DNA of 64,000 nucleotides from Natribaculum luteum (GCF_023008545.1 NZ_CP095397.1:2356001-2420000); one strand, 5' to 3'. Shown: positions 15,922-26,889, counted from the first letter of the stretch. Numbers and translations: made by a program. The notes: a model not told the origin generated them from the sequence alone.

Positions 15922-16887
15922 ATGTCCGAAACGTACCAGCAAGGCGAGATCGAACCGATCACCGGCAAGTACGTCCACGCGGAGATCGAGGGCGTCGACC
16001 ACCGCATCTACTTCGAGGAGGCGGGGCCCGAAGACGGGATCCCCCTCCTCTGTCAGCACACCGCCGGAAACAACTGCCAGGAGTGGCGACACCTGCTGAC
16101 CGACGACGACATCACGGAGGAGTTCCGGGTCATCGCCCACGACCTCCCCTACCACGGGAAGTCGGTGCCGCCGACGACCCAGGAGTGGTGGAAAGAAGAC
16201 TACACGATGACCGGCAAACGGTTCGCCGAGACGCTCGTCAGCATCGCCGACGCACTCGAGCTCGAGGACCCGATCTACATGGGCTCGAGTATGGGCGGGA
16301 ACATCACCCTCGAGCTCGCCGACTGGTATCCAGACCGGTTCCAGGCGCTGATCGGCCTCGAGTGTGGCGCACACAGTCCCGGATTTTACATCGACTGGCT
16401 CGACCATCCGCAGGTCAACACGACCGAAGTCAACGCCTACTCCTGCTGGGGGCTGATGGCTCCCCAGAGCCCCGAGGCGGCCCGTCGGGAGACGATGTAC
16501 CTCTACGAGCAGGGGGCGACGGGCGTGTTCAAAGGCGACCTCTACTACTACTCGGTCGACCACGACTACCGTGACAAACTCGACCAGGTCAACGCCGACG
16601 AGTGTCCGCTGTACGCCGTCAACGGCGAGTACGACTACCTGACGACGCCCGAAGACGGCCGGCAGACGGCAGACGGGATCGGTGAGGGCGCGATCGCCGT
16701 CGAGATGGCCGAGATCGGTCACTTCCCGATGAGCGAACACCCGGAGCTGTTCAACGCGTACGTTCGGGAGATTCTCGATCACATCACCGGCGAGCGCGAG
16801 GAGGACCTTCCCGACGTGTTGACTCCCGACCACGTCGGCATCGAACTCCACCCGCCGGCACCTGCCCGCGAGAAGCCAGCCGAGTGA
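15922..16887 (+). CDS. Alpha/beta hydrolase
   Basis: A 321-residue alpha/beta hydrolase. The oxyanion region is LLCQHTAGNNCQEWRHL, the nucleophile elbow YMGSSMGGNITLELADW (about residues 113-129) gives the catalytic Ser, DYLTTPED is the likely acid region and EIGHFPMSEHPE carries the catalytic His. It resembles esterases and dienelactone-like hydrolases; the substrate is not predictable. It is translationally close to the preceding SCP2-like gene. Confidence 0.85.
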   Translation: MSETYQQGEIEPITGKYVHAEIEGVDHRIYFEEAGPEDGIPLLCQHTAGNNCQEWRHLLTDDDITEEFRVIAHDLPYHGKSVPPTTQEWWKEDYTMTGKRFAETLVSIADALELEDPIYMGSSMGGNITLELADWYPDRFQALIGLECGAHSPGFYIDWLDHPQVNTTEVNAYSCWGLMAPQSPEAARRETMYLYEQGATGVFKGDLYYYSVDHDYRDKLDQVNADECPLYAVNGEYDYLTTPEDGRQTADGIGEGAIAVEMAEIGHFPMSEHPELFNAYVREILDHITGEREEDLPDVLTPDHVGIELHPPAPAREKPAE

Positions 16888-17022
16888 GGGCGATCGATCC
16901 GCCCGTCGCCGTCGGACCGGTTCGCGAACGTGTTAGTGTCTTTTCATTCTTTCCATATAAAGCGTTCACTCGTGAACGGCGAAACGTACGTCGACCGGCC
17001 CCCGACGCTCGCCAACGCGACG

Positions 17023-17160
17023 ATGAGTGAGCATCGAACCGGCCGCGGCCGATACGTCGAACGGACCACCGAAGACGGGACCGTCACCATCGCAGACACC
17101 CACAACGACGACGCCTGGATCCGATCCGACACGACGCTGTCGGTCGCCTGGCAGACCTGA
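17023..17160 (+). CDS. DUF7331-like small protein
   Basis: A 45-residue protein. Its core, RYVERTTEDGTVTIADTHNDDAWIRSDTTLSV, aligns with the small protein at 27799-27984 (YETDDGVVFYDAENPLAWVETTRTLSL). Both fit the tiny haloarchaeal DUF7331 family as I recall it. The ATG at 17023 was chosen because it begins the conserved part. It is convergent with the DUF2070 gene, 6 bases away. Confidence 0.6.
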   Translation: MSEHRTGRGRYVERTTEDGTVTIADTHNDDAWIRSDTTLSVAWQT

Positions 17161-17166
17161 TACGGG

Positions 17167-19023
17167 TCACGTGACGGCGTAGACCAGCAGGCTCACGCTG
17201 ACTGCCGCGATCGTCACGATCACCGCGAGCGCCCCGCCCATCGAGACGGCCGCGTTCGCGTGGCTGGCTAGCGTCTCGGTGCGGTCGTTACCGAAGACCG
17301 TCACCTCCGTGCGCTCGGTGGCCAGTCCGAGCTCGACCGGCTCGAGGTCGGCGATCGCGTCGTCGACCAGCCGCTCGACCAGCGCGACGAGGTCGTCGTG
17401 GGCGATCGCGCCGCCGACCTGGTTGACCGACTCGACTCTGTTCACGAGGTGGGTGTCCGTCGTCATCACCTCGGCCTCGTCGACCGACTCGAGTGTGTCG
17501 ACGATCCGCTCTCGGAGGCCGGGCTCCATGTTGTTACCGTCGACGAGGACGTAGGCGGTTCGCTGCTCGCCGACCTCGAAGACGGCGACGCGGACGCCGA
17601 GCGGGCCGATTCCCTCCTCGGGCGACCACGGCGTTTCGTCCCACGCCGTGCCGACGCGGACCGCGCGCTGGGGTGTGTCGGCGAGTTCGGTCGCCACCTG
17701 CCGTGCGGCCTCCATGAGATCGAACGATCGCTGGCTGCCGGGGACGACGTGACCCAGATCGTCGCCCTCGAGGCCGTCGTTGCAGTTGTGCGCGTCGACC
17801 AGGAGGACGTCGTCGAATCCCGCCGTGCGCGCCTCGGCGATCGTCGAGAGGCCGACCGCGTAGTCGATGTCGTCGGCAAACGACGGCGAGTGCGTGACGA
17901 CGAGCACCAGGTCGTCGTCGATCGCCTGTCCGAGCACCGTCGTCTCGCCGACCCTGACCCGGACGCTCTCCGAGGCCGTCGAGCCAGTGGGCAGCGACTC
18001 GAGTGCAGAGTTTGCAGCCGAGATGATCGTGTCGACCTCGCGTTCGGTGACGAGGTTGAAGTCGTGGCCCGCGGTGGCGTGGGGCGGGAACGCCATCCCG
18101 TCCGTGCTGGCCGCCACCCGCGTTGGGAGGTTGCCGCCGCCGATCTCACCCATCGGACCGGGATGGATCATCGGCAGGACGAAGCGAGCTTTCTCCGTGC
18201 CGTCCGGCTGCCGGATCGACCAGACCGTCACTGGAACGATCGCGTCCTCGCCGATCTGCTCGAAGAACTGCTCGAGGTCGCGCGTCCCCTCGGCGACGTG
18301 GCCGACGAAACTGCCGACGAACTCGAGGACGCTGACGCCGAGACTCCGTTCCCAGGGTCGATCGAGGACGTTGACGAAGACGAAGACGCCCGCGGCGTAG
18401 ATGAGACAGAACAGCCCGAGAACGAGAAAGTCCGTCGGCACGACGGTCTGGAGCATCGGCGGCGCTTCGTCCGGCCGGGAGAGGTACGGCTCGACGAGCG
18501 GGCCGCCGACCTCGAGAAAGCGCATCGTCCCGCTGTAGACGAACAAGAGGAGCGCGGCGGCGAGCGTCTGGACGCTCGCGGGGACGGCGGCGACGAGCAT
18601 GCGGTGGCGGGAGACGGCCATCACGACCAGCAGCCGAAACGCGAAGATGCCCGCGAGCGCGATCAGCAGGACGTCGAAGACGAACGGCTGTCCGTAGCCG
18701 GTGAGAACGACGACGACGCCGGCGACGGCGAGGCAACTGACGACGAACAGTTCGCAGGTCAGCGCGAGCAACGACGAGCGGCTCTGGGTGAGCTGACCGC
18801 CGAGGCGACGGTCGACGACGCTCGTGAGCACGCTCGCGACGACGGTCGGCACGCCGACGAAGAAGACGCCCTGCCAGACGTCCTCGAGCCAGAACCGATT
18901 GTCGAAGACGCCCGCGCCGACGACGGCGGCGATCGCCAGCACGAACGCCAGACTGGTCCACCACCGCGGCGTCCGAAAAATAAACCGTGAGAGCGCAGCG
19001 AGGTTCCCCTGCGTAGCGGTCAT
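17167..19023 (-). CDS. DUF2070 membrane protein
   Basis: A protein of about 618 residues. The N-terminal half has about seven membrane spans (residues 20-240). A large soluble domain follows, with FVLPMIHPGPMGEIGGGNLPTRVA, PPHATAGHDFNLVTERE and LLVDAHNCNDG. A single C-terminal helix, AVIVTIAAVSVSLLVYAVT, closes it. This is the archaeal DUF2070 family; the His/Asp-rich soluble part looks enzymatic but no activity is known. The ATG at 19021-19023 is used; an in-frame GTG 15 bases upstream is possible. Confidence 0.85.
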   Translation of the reverse strand: MTATQGNLAALSRFIFRTPRWWTSLAFVLAIAAVVGAGVFDNRFWLEDVWQGVFFVGVPTVVASVLTSVVDRRLGGQLTQSRSSLLALTCELFVVSCLAVAGVVVVLTGYGQPFVFDVLLIALAGIFAFRLLVVMAVSRHRMLVAAVPASVQTLAAALLLFVYSGTMRFLEVGGPLVEPYLSRPDEAPPMLQTVVPTDFLVLGLFCLIYAAGVFVFVNVLDRPWERSLGVSVLEFVGSFVGHVAEGTRDLEQFFEQIGEDAIVPVTVWSIRQPDGTEKARFVLPMIHPGPMGEIGGGNLPTRVAASTDGMAFPPHATAGHDFNLVTEREVDTIISAANSALESLPTGSTASESVRVRVGETTVLGQAIDDDLVLVVTHSPSFADDIDYAVGLSTIAEARTAGFDDVLLVDAHNCNDGLEGDDLGHVVPGSQRSFDLMEAARQVATELADTPQRAVRVGTAWDETPWSPEEGIGPLGVRVAVFEVGEQRTAYVLVDGNNMEPGLRERIVDTLESVDEAEVMTTDTHLVNRVESVNQVGGAIAHDDLVALVERLVDDAIADLEPVELGLATERTEVTVFGNDRTETLASHANAAVSMGGALAVIVTIAAVSVSLLVYAVT

Positions 19024-19206
19024 CGTACGGGTGCTCACACTCCGGGGCGATAAAACCCGTCATCACGAAACCGGCCGCAGACGTACCGAGAGTTCCGTTG
19101 ACAACAGTACGTCTACGTATCCCACGATAGACGAGTCACGTCGGGCTGGGACGAACACCGTCGGGTGATGACGGGTGGCCGAACGGCCGGCACGTGTCCC
19201 GGACGA

Positions 19207-19761
19207 TCACGCGGACTCGCAGATCCCGAGGAAGTTCTCGAAGATCTCGTCGCCCTTCTCGGTGTGAGCGACCTCGGGATGCCACTGGACGCCGTAGAGG
19301 TCGCGGTCGACGTCGCTCATCGCCTCGACGTCACAGACGTCACTTCTCGCCGTTAGTTCGAAGCCCTCGGGAAGCTCTTTGACCTCGTCGGCGTGACTCG
19401 CCCAGACGCGCGTCTCGGGGTAGAGCGAGCCTGTCAGCGGGTCGTCTTCCTCGAGGACGTCGACGGTGACGTCGGCGTAGCCGCCGTACTCGCCACTGCC
19501 GACGCGGCCGTCTAACTCCTCGGCCATGATCTGCATGCCGAGGCAGATCCCGAGGACGGGGACGTCGGCCTCGAGGTACGCCGGCGACTGGCCGATCTGG
19601 TCCATGTCGGGGCCGCCGGAGAGAACGACGCCGTCGGCGTCGACTTCTTCGGGTGGGACTTCGTTGTCTACCAGTTCGACGTCGACGCCGAGGTCGCGAA
19701 GCGCCCGGCGCTCGAGATGGGTGAACTGTCCGTGGTTGTCCACCACGACGATTTTCGTCAT
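19207..19761 (-). CDS. guaAA: GMP synthase subunit A (glutamine amidotransferase)
   Basis: A 184-residue class I glutaminase. The catalytic Cys is in VLGICLGMQIMAEEL (about residues 69-83), and His/Glu are in LYGVQWHPEVAHTEKG near residue 160. GGPDMDQIG and WASHADEVKELPEGF are typical of the separate archaeal GuaA A subunit, which supplies ammonia to the ATP-pyrophosphatase subunit encoded elsewhere. The window does not contain that partner. Confidence 0.93.
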   Translation of the reverse strand: MTKIVVVDNHGQFTHLERRALRDLGVDVELVDNEVPPEEVDADGVVLSGGPDMDQIGQSPAYLEADVPVLGICLGMQIMAEELDGRVGSGEYGGYADVTVDVLEEDDPLTGSLYPETRVWASHADEVKELPEGFELTARSDVCDVEAMSDVDRDLYGVQWHPEVAHTEKGDEIFENFLGICESA

Positions 19762-19911
19762 TGCGTGTTCGTAGCGAACCAGCCGGTAAAAGCGGTGCGA
19801 AAACCGATCTCGCCTCGCTGCCGGCCGATTCGTCCCGTCGGTGGCGTCGACGCCGTTGACTTCGTGCCGTCGATCGGCATCACCTCGTCGTTCGTCGGTT
19901 CGCGTGCCGCG

Positions 19912-20778
19912 CTACTCGTCGTCGGTCGCCGCCGCTTCGAAGTCCTCGAGGTCGAACCAGAACTCGATCACGAATTCGTTGTCACCCGGTTCCTCCGCGG
20001 GAAGGCCGAACGAACCGGCCGCGGAGCTACAGACGGGGCCCACACCCTCGACGGTGTCGAAGCCGGGGACGACGAAGGTGTCGTCGACGAGCGTCGCCGT
20101 GGCGGTGCCGTTCTCGGCGTCGATCTCGAGTGGCGATCCGGTGAGACCGTCGTCGCTGGTCCCGGTCGTCAACTCGAGTTCGGTCTCGGTCCTGCAGGTC
20201 GAGTCGGGTGCGAGTCCACCGAGCGGGCCGACGACCTCCGCCTCGATTACGAAGTCGGCCCGGGCCGTCATCTCGCCCGTCTCGGGATCGATCGTTCCCT
20301 CGAACCCGTTCGGCGCGCTCATCCGAACGTCGGCGTACTCTGCGTCGACGTTGTAGGAGGTGATCAGCGGGACGGTGACGTTCCCGTCGTCGACCCACGT
20401 TCCTTCCTCGAGATCGACGTCGGCGTCGATGACGAACGACTCGTTCTCCCACTCGACGTTTTCGGGGGCGTTCTCGGGCAGGGGTTCGTCCTCGTCGCTC
20501 TCAGGGAAGACGACCTCTCGATCGCCACCGAGTACGATCGTCCCCTCCTGTCCGTAGGCGGTAAACGACGCATCGGCCTGTCTGGCGGTGGTGAGCGACG
20601 AGTTGGCAACGGACTCGGTGTCGCCGTTCGTGGTGAGTCCGTCGATCGACGATCGATCCGCGGACTCGCTCGTCGGGCCCGCAGCCCCGGCGACCAGACT
20701 CGTTCCGACGATCGAACACAGGACGATCGTCGCCAGCGAAACTGTGAGGGCGGTCGTTCGCGTACGTTCCCCGGTCAT
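19912..20778 (-). CDS. Secreted protein of unknown function
   Basis: A 288-residue protein with an N-terminal signal (TTALTVSLATIVLCSIVGTSLVAGAAG, about residues 8-34) and an acidic extracellular part rich in beta-type segments. There is no C-terminal anchor or lipobox. Two cysteines (in STCRTETE and GPVCSSAAG) could form a disulfide. No family is recognised. Confidence 0.7.
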   Translation of the reverse strand: MTGERTRTTALTVSLATIVLCSIVGTSLVAGAAGPTSESADRSSIDGLTTNGDTESVANSSLTTARQADASFTAYGQEGTIVLGGDREVVFPESDEDEPLPENAPENVEWENESFVIDADVDLEEGTWVDDGNVTVPLITSYNVDAEYADVRMSAPNGFEGTIDPETGEMTARADFVIEAEVVGPLGGLAPDSTCRTETELELTTGTSDDGLTGSPLEIDAENGTATATLVDDTFVVPGFDTVEGVGPVCSSAAGSFGLPAEEPGDNEFVIEFWFDLEDFEAAATDDE

Positions 20779-20977
20779 GGCTCATGCACTCGTATGCCAC
20801 GAGTACGACCGCAGTCTTATAGCCCAGTTCACGGGACGATATGATTTCGGGTCTGAATGACCGAACCGCTGTCTCGATCGACCTCTCGGGGCCGTGAAAC
20901 GGCGCGAAACTCTGAACGCGTTCGGTTCCAGGGGTCGTTCCGGTACGTTTATACTCTGCTCGGCGGACAGCACTCCC

Positions 20978-21115
20978 ATGGCAGTCGATTTCAGCGAGTA
21001 CGAGCATCCATCGTGGCAAACGGCGGGCGGAACGGTCGCAGGCTATCTGCTGATTCTGGCGCTGTTTTTCGTCGTGTTCTTCGTCGTCCCGTGGCTGGTC
21101 TTCGCGGCGCTGTAG
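20978..21115 (+). CDS. Small single-span membrane protein
   Basis: A 45-residue protein, MAVDFSEYEHPSWQTAGG, then a long hydrophobic helix LILALFFVVFFVVPWLVFAAL. A TTTATA-like box lies about 30 bases before the ATG, compatible with a leaderless transcript. This type of tiny haloarchaeal membrane protein is conserved but has no assigned role. Confidence 0.65.
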   Translation: MAVDFSEYEHPSWQTAGGTVAGYLLILALFFVVFFVVPWLVFAAL

Positions 21116-21189
21116 CGTCGACAGATCACGGCGTCGAAACTCGAGGATCGTGGCGCTCGAGAGAAAAGACGGGTGAAAAAGCGAACGCC

Positions 21190-22407
21190 TCAGGCGAACG
21201 TCTTGGAGACGTCCTCGCGTTCGTCGCTCTCCGCTTGCACCTTCTCCCAGGCGTTCAGGAAGTCTTCCATACGGATCTCGGTGCGGTCGTCGCGGATCGC
21301 GAACATGCCGGCTTCGGTACAGACGGCTTTGATGTCGGCCCCGGAGGCCTCGCCGGTCTCGGTGGCCAGGCTCTCGAAGTCGACGTCGTCGGCGACGTTC
21401 ATGTCGCGGGTGTGGATCTTGAAGATGATCTCGCGACCGTCCTCGTTCGGCTTGGGGACCTCGATGAGGCGGTCGAACCGACCCGGACGCAGGATGGCGC
21501 GGTCGAGCATGTCGAAGCGGTTGGTCGCGGCGATGATGCGGATCTCGCCGCGCTCCTCGAAGCCGTCCATCTCGCTCAACAGTTGCATCATCGTCCGCTG
21601 GACCTCGGCGTCGCCGGAGGTCTTCGACTCCGTGCGCTTCGAGGCGATGGCGTCGATCTCGTCGATGAAGATGACGGCGGGTTCGTGTTCGCGGGCGACC
21701 TCGAAGAGGTCACGGACGAGTTTCGCACCCTCGCCGATGAACTTGTGGACCAGTTCCGAGCCGGCCATCTTGATGAACGTGGCGTCGGTCTGGTTGGCGA
21801 CGGCCTTCGCGAGCATCGTCTTCCCGGTACCCGGCGGACCGTAGAGCAAGACGCCACTCGGCGGCTCGATGCCGACGTCCTCGAACATGTGGGGTTTCTC
21901 GAGTGGCATCTCGACGGTCTCCCGGACTTCCTGCATCTGCTCTTCTAAGCCGCCGATGTCCTCGTAGCTGACGTTGGGACTCTCGGTGACTTCCATCACG
22001 CGAGCGCGCACGTCCGTCTCGTTCGAGAGCGTCTTGACGATAGACAGAGAGTTGTTGACGGCAACACGTGCGTCGGGGTCCAGTTCGTCGCGCATCTCCT
22101 CTGTGACCTCGGTCAGCGCTTCCTGGTTGTTGCCGTGCTGTTTGATGATGACGCCCTCGTCGGTCATCTCCTGGACCGTGGCGACGAAAAGCGGCGACTG
22201 CTTTAGCTTCTTGTTCTCGTGGGTGAGCCGTTCGAGTTTCTGCTGGTACTTGTTGTTCTCGGCGTTCGCGTCGAGGAGTTTGTCCCGCATCTCCTCGTTT
22301 TGCGACTCGAGGACTTCGAGCCGTTCCTCGAGTGCCCGTATTTTCTCCTGTTGGGACGCCTCGTCCTCGTCGTATGGGAGGTCGACGTCGTCCACAGTGT
22401 CGCTCAT
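21190..22407 (-). CDS. panA: Proteasome-activating nucleotidase (PAN)
   Basis: A 405-residue AAA+ ATPase that unfolds proteins for the 20S proteasome. An N-terminal coiled coil spans about residues 18-70 and an OB domain about 72-140. Walker A GPPGTGKT is at 190-197, Walker B VIFIDEID at about 245-252, and the arginine-finger region ILRPGRFDR follows. The C terminus ends SKTFA, so the canonical HbYX proteasome-docking tail is not evident. The ATG at 22405-22407 is preferred to upstream GTG/TTG codons. Confidence 0.93.
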   Translation of the reverse strand: MSDTVDDVDLPYDEDEASQQEKIRALEERLEVLESQNEEMRDKLLDANAENNKYQQKLERLTHENKKLKQSPLFVATVQEMTDEGVIIKQHGNNQEALTEVTEEMRDELDPDARVAVNNSLSIVKTLSNETDVRARVMEVTESPNVSYEDIGGLEEQMQEVRETVEMPLEKPHMFEDVGIEPPSGVLLYGPPGTGKTMLAKAVANQTDATFIKMAGSELVHKFIGEGAKLVRDLFEVAREHEPAVIFIDEIDAIASKRTESKTSGDAEVQRTMMQLLSEMDGFEERGEIRIIAATNRFDMLDRAILRPGRFDRLIEVPKPNEDGREIIFKIHTRDMNVADDVDFESLATETGEASGADIKAVCTEAGMFAIRDDRTEIRMEDFLNAWEKVQAESDEREDVSKTFA

Positions 22408-22531
22408 CACCAACCCGTAGGTCGTTGCTTCTTAAGAGGCTTCGGGTAGATGCAGCCGGCAGTGTGATTACCTCCAGGAATACAAGCAAACAGCAAATAT
22501 TATTAGGCCGTATGTACAAATCTGGTCTACG

Positions 22532-22807
22532 ATGAGTACGATAGAGCCGTTAGGACAGGAGACGGACGCAAGCGGTACCTGGGACGACGTGCGCGATCTG
22601 CCACCGAGTGCGAAGCTCGTCGCGAAGGTTCTCGAGTACAACGACACGATGACCCAACAGCAGATCGCAGAGGAGACGCTGCTCCCCGCCCGCACCGTTC
22701 GGTACGCGCTGAACCGACTCGACGAGGAGAACGTCATCCAGTCTCGCTTTTCCTTCTCCGACGCCCGCAAGCGACTGTACAGCCTCGATATCGAGTCGTC
22801 GGCCTGA
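22532..22807 (+). CDS. Winged-helix transcription regulator (MarR/TrmB-like)
   Basis: A 91-residue DNA-binding protein: LPPSAKLVAKVLEYNDTMTQQQIAEETLLPARTVRYALNRLDEENVIQSRFSFSDARKRLYSL is a winged helix-turn-helix with its recognition helix around residues 50-62. The AT-rich AAATATTATTAGG about 35 bases upstream of the ATG is a good TATA element. It is divergent from panA. The target genes are unknown. Confidence 0.85.
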   Translation: MSTIEPLGQETDASGTWDDVRDLPPSAKLVAKVLEYNDTMTQQQIAEETLLPARTVRYALNRLDEENVIQSRFSFSDARKRLYSLDIESSA

Positions 22808-22891
22808 TTCTCCGCCCGTCGAGTGGCGATCGATTCACTTTCGCCCCGGTCACGGAACGTCTTTAGTCATCGATGCATAACGACGCGATAG

Positions 22892-24208
22892 ATGACCCGG
22901 GTGATCCACACGGGCGACACCCATATCGGGTACCAGCAGTACAACGCGCCCGAGCGACGACGGGACTTTCTCGAGGCCTTCCGACAGGTCGCCGAAGACG
23001 CCGCTGACGACGACGTCGACGCGGTGGTCCACGCCGGTGACCTCTTTCACGACCGCCGGCCGGGACTGCTCGACCTGCAGGGAACGATCGACGTCCTCCG
23101 CGTTCTCGACGACGCCGAGATTCCGTTTCTCGCAGTCGTCGGCAACCACGAGTCCAAACGCGACGCCCAGTGGCTCGACCTCTTCGAGGACCTCGGACTC
23201 GCCACCAGACTCGGGACCGAGCCACACGTGGTCGACGACGTCGCGTTCTACGGCCTCGACTTCGTCGCACGCTCCCAGCGCGAGCACCTCGAGTACGAGT
23301 TCGAACCGGTCCCGGCGGCGGCCGACCACGCCGTTCTGGTGAGCCACGGCCTGTTCGAGCCGTTCGCCCACGCCGACTGGGACACCGAGACCGTCCTCGA
23401 GGAGGCCACCGTCGAGTTCGACGCGATGTTGCTCGGGGACAACCACACGCCGGGAACCGCTGAAGTCGCGGAGACGTGGGTCACCTACTGCGGGTCGACC
23501 GAACGGGCGAGTGCGGCCGAACGCGAGGCTCGCGGCTACAACCTCCTCACGTTCGACGACGACGTGGCCATCTCCCGACGCGGCCTCGAGACGACCCGCG
23601 AGTTCGTCTTCGTCGACGTCGACCTCGCCGAGGGCGAGGGAATCGACCGCGTTCGCGACCGGATCCGCGAGTACGACCTCGAGGACGCGGTCGTCGTCGT
23701 CACCGTCGACGGCGAGGGCGAGCCGATCACCCCCGCCACGATCGAGGAGTTCGCCGCCAAACGCGGGGCGCTGGTCGCTCGCGTCAACGATCGCCGCGAG
23801 ATCACCGACACAGAGGAGGACGTGTCGGTGAGTTTCGCCGATCCGGACGCGGCCGTCCGGGAACGGATTCGCGAACTGGGACTGAGCGACGCCGCCCTCG
23901 AAATCGACCGGACCGTTCGCGATGGCGACGTCGCAGACTCGAACGTCCGCGAGGCCGTCGAACGGCGCGTTCGGGAGGCACTCGAGGAGGATCGCTCGGC
24001 GTTCGACCCGGCACCGGATCGGGATCCTGCGGAGGTACAGACGGTCGCCGACGCGATGAGCGAGTCGGACGCAGACGACGACGCATCCGACGGAGACGAA
24101 AACGACGCAGACGTCGACGACTCCGACGGCGACGGGGCCGACGCGGACGCGGACGGCGACGAACCCGACGACGGGAACGAACAGGTCTCGATGGGTGATT
24201 TCGCGTGA
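22892..24208 (+). CDS. mre11: DNA double-strand break repair nuclease Mre11
   Basis: A 438-residue metallophosphoesterase. Motif I is [13 protein letters not shown] (residues 6-18), then [34 protein letters not shown] and LGDNHTPG. These ligate the two manganese ions of Mre11. A very acidic Asp/Gly-rich linker (about residues 385-430) precedes the tail QVSMGDFA. The stop TGA overlaps the rad50 GTG start by 3 bases, so the two are translationally coupled, as expected for the Mre11-Rad50 complex. Confidence 0.95.
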   Translation: MTRVIHTGDTHIGYQQYNAPERRRDFLEAFRQVAEDAADDDVDAVVHAGDLFHDRRPGLLDLQGTIDVLRVLDDAEIPFLAVVGNHESKRDAQWLDLFEDLGLATRLGTEPHVVDDVAFYGLDFVARSQREHLEYEFEPVPAAADHAVLVSHGLFEPFAHADWDTETVLEEATVEFDAMLLGDNHTPGTAEVAETWVTYCGSTERASAAEREARGYNLLTFDDDVAISRRGLETTREFVFVDVDLAEGEGIDRVRDRIREYDLEDAVVVVTVDGEGEPITPATIEEFAAKRGALVARVNDRREITDTEEDVSVSFADPDAAVRERIRELGLSDAALEIDRTVRDGDVADSNVREAVERRVREALEEDRSAFDPAPDRDPAEVQTVADAMSESDADDDASDGDENDADVDDSDGDGADADADGDEPDDGNEQVSMGDFA

Positions 24209-26889
24209 GAGTTGGACGCATCCGCCTGCGGAACTTCAAGTGCTACGGCGACGCCGACCTCTCGCTCGACCACGGCGTCACGGTCGTCCACGGCGTCAAC
24301 GGCAGCGGCAAGTCGACGCTGCTCGAGGCCGTCTTCTTCGCGCTCTACGGCTCGAAGGCCCTCGACGACCGCACGCTCGACGACGTGATCACGACCGGCG
24401 AAGAAGAGTGCGAGGTCGAACTCGGCTTCACCCACGACGGCCGCGACTACCGCGTCGAACGCCACCTGAAGCTGCGGGGCGATCGGGCCGCCACGACCAG
24501 GTGCGTCCTCGAGACGCCCGACGGGACGATCGAGGGGGCACGGGACGTCCGCCGGGAGGTGACGACGCTGTTGCGGATGGACGCCGACGCGTTCGTCAAC
24601 TGCGCGTACGTCCGGCAAGGCGAGGTGAACAAACTCATCCACGCTTCGCCGAGCGAGCGCCAGGACATGATCGACGACCTCCTGCAACTCGGCGCACTCG
24701 AGGAGTACCGCGAGCGCGCAAGCGATGCCCGCCTCGGCGTGAAGACCGTCCTCGACGGCCAGCGCGAGGTCCTCGAGAACCTCCGGGAACAGGTCGAACG
24801 CAAGGAAGAGAAAGACCTCCACGATCGGCTGAACGGGCTCGAGTCCCGCCGGGCAAAACTGCGCGAGGAGATCGACCGCTACGAATCCAATCGAGACGAG
24901 GCCGAACGCACGCTCGAGACCGCGGTCGACGTCCTCGAGCGCCACGAGGAGACCCGCGAGGAGCTCCAGGAACTCGACGAAGAGATCACGGACCTGCGCT
25001 CGAAGATTTCTGAAACCGAGCGCAAACGCGAGGAAGCGACCGACGAGATCCGCGAACTCAGAGAGCGACGCGAGGAGCGCGCGGCGGAACGCGCCGAATT
25101 GCTCGCGGACGTCGACCTCGAGACGGCCGATCCCGACGACGACGTCGTCCGGGCTCGGATCGAGGAACTCGAGGCTCGCGACGAGGAACTGCGCGACGAC
25201 CTCGAGGACGTCCGGGTGACGATTACGGAGGGAAACAACGAGGTCGAACGGCTCCGCGCGGAGGCTGCCGACCTCGAGGAGCGAGCCGAGTCGGCTCGCG
25301 AGGAGGCCGCCGACCTCGAAGCCCAGATCGAGACCGACGAGGAGGTGATCGCGGACCGCGAGGCGAAACTCGACGACCTCGCGTCGGAAATCGAGGCCGC
25401 GCGGGCGACGTTCGACGACGCGCCGGTCGCGTTCGGCGCGGCCGACGACCACCTCGACGCCCTCGAGGACGACCGCGAGGAACTGGTCGCGGAGATCAAC
25501 GACGTCACCGCCGACGTTCGGACCGCCGAGAACGCGATCGAGGAGGGCGAACGGCTGCTCGAGGAGGGCAAGTGCCCCGAGTGTGGCCAGCCGGTCGACG
25601 ACTCGCCACACGTCGACGTGCTCGACGAACGCCGGGCGGAACTCGCCGATCTCGAGGCCGAACGCGAGGAACTCGAGGCCGAACGCGAGGAACTCGCCGA
25701 GCGGATCGACCGCGCCGAAGCGCTCTGTGAGGCCGAACGGCAGGTCGACCGACTCGAGGACAACCGCGACAACGTCGAGCAGTTGCTCGCGGAAAAGCGC
25801 GAGACCCTCGCGAACCGGCGCGAGCAGTGCGACCGACTTCGCGAAGACGCTGCGGAGTACGAGCGAGCGGCCGAGGAAAAGCGGTCCGCGGCCGACGAAC
25901 GAGAGGACGAGGTGGCCGACGCGCGGGCCGAACTCGGCGAGATCAACGCCGAGCGCGGGCAGATCAAGGAGACGCTGGCGACGCTCGAGCGCATCTCGGA
26001 GATCGCCAACGAGCGAAGCAGTCTCGCAGACGACGTCGAGACGCTCCGCCAGCGCAGAGAAGACTGGAAAGAGATGAACGACGAGCGCCGCGAGTCGCTC
26101 TCGACGAAACGCGACCGCAAGCGCGACCTCGAAGACGAGTTCGACGAGAACCGGATCGAGAGTGCCCGCGAGGAGAAACGCAACGCCGAGCAGTACCTGG
26201 CGCAGGTCGACGAGAAGCTCTCGGAACTGCGGGAGAGTCGCGACGAGGTGCAAAACGCGATCGGTGCCGTCGAGAACGAACTCGAGGAACTCGAGGGACT
26301 CCGGGACCGCCTCGAGACGGTCGACGAGCGGTGTGCAGACCTCGAGTCGCTGTACGAGGAAGCCGAAACCCTACAGGCGACCTACGGCGACCTCCGCGCC
26401 GAGTTGCGCCAGCACAACGTCGAGACGCTCGAGCGGCTGTTGAACGAGACGTTCGACCTGGTCTACCAGAACGACTCCTACGCCGGGATCGATCTGGACG
26501 GCGACTACCAGTTGACGGTCTACCAGAAAGACGGCGAACCGCTCGAGCCCGAACAGCTCTCGGGCGGCGAGCGGGCACTGTTCAACCTCAGCCTTCGGTG
26601 TGCGATCTACCGGCTGCTCGCGGAGGGCGTCGAGGGGGCCGCGCCGATGCCGCCGCTGATCCTGGACGAGCCGACGGTCTTCCTCGACTCGGGCCACGTC
26701 ACGCGACTCGTCTCGCTGATCGAGTCGATGCGCGACCTCGGCGTCGAACAGATCGTCGTCGTCAGCCACGACGAAGAACTTGTGGGTGCGGCTGACGCAC
26801 TCGTCCGCGTCGAGAAGGACGCGACGTCGAACCGGTCGCGACTCGAGCGGAGCGAGCCGCTGGCGGCGGAACTGCTCGCGTCCGACTAG
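24205..26889 (+). CDS. rad50: DNA double-strand break repair ATPase Rad50
   Basis: An 894-residue SMC-like ATPase. Walker A NGSGKST is at residues 32-38. The long antiparallel coiled coil (about 150-720) has the zinc hook CPEC at about 456-459. Signature [15 protein letters not shown] lies near 786 and Walker [14 protein letters not shown] near 815-827. The GTG start at 24205 overlaps mre11. The stop overlaps, tail to tail, the stop of the next minus-strand gene. Confidence 0.95.
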   Translation: MRVGRIRLRNFKCYGDADLSLDHGVTVVHGVNGSGKSTLLEAVFFALYGSKALDDRTLDDVITTGEEECEVELGFTHDGRDYRVERHLKLRGDRAATTRCVLETPDGTIEGARDVRREVTTLLRMDADAFVNCAYVRQGEVNKLIHASPSERQDMIDDLLQLGALEEYRERASDARLGVKTVLDGQREVLENLREQVERKEEKDLHDRLNGLESRRAKLREEIDRYESNRDEAERTLETAVDVLERHEETREELQELDEEITDLRSKISETERKREEATDEIRELRERREERAAERAELLADVDLETADPDDDVVRARIEELEARDEELRDDLEDVRVTITEGNNEVERLRAEAADLEERAESAREEAADLEAQIETDEEVIADREAKLDDLASEIEAARATFDDAPVAFGAADDHLDALEDDREELVAEINDVTADVRTAENAIEEGERLLEEGKCPECGQPVDDSPHVDVLDERRAELADLEAEREELEAEREELAERIDRAEALCEAERQVDRLEDNRDNVEQLLAEKRETLANRREQCDRLREDAAEYERAAEEKRSAADEREDEVADARAELGEINAERGQIKETLATLERISEIANERSSLADDVETLRQRREDWKEMNDERRESLSTKRDRKRDLEDEFDENRIESAREEKRNAEQYLAQVDEKLSELRESRDEVQNAIGAVENELEELEGLRDRLETVDERCADLESLYEEAETLQATYGDLRAELRQHNVETLERLLNETFDLVYQNDSYAGIDLDGDYQLTVYQKDGEPLEPEQLSGGERALFNLSLRCAIYRLLAEGVEGAAPMPPLILDEPTVFLDSGHVTRLVSLIESMRDLGVEQIVVVSHDEELVGAADALVRVEKDATSNRSRLERSEPLAAELLASD

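Noticed and set aside
17398-18990. A 530-codon open frame antisense to the DUF2070 gene
   Set aside because: The translation is Arg/Asp-rich with no domain, while the other strand encodes a clear membrane protein.
23536-26253. A 905-codon open frame antisense to mre11/rad50
   Set aside because: It is antisense to two clearly identified genes with intact motifs; the translation is low-complexity and hydrophobic from Glu/Arg-rich coiled-coil DNA.
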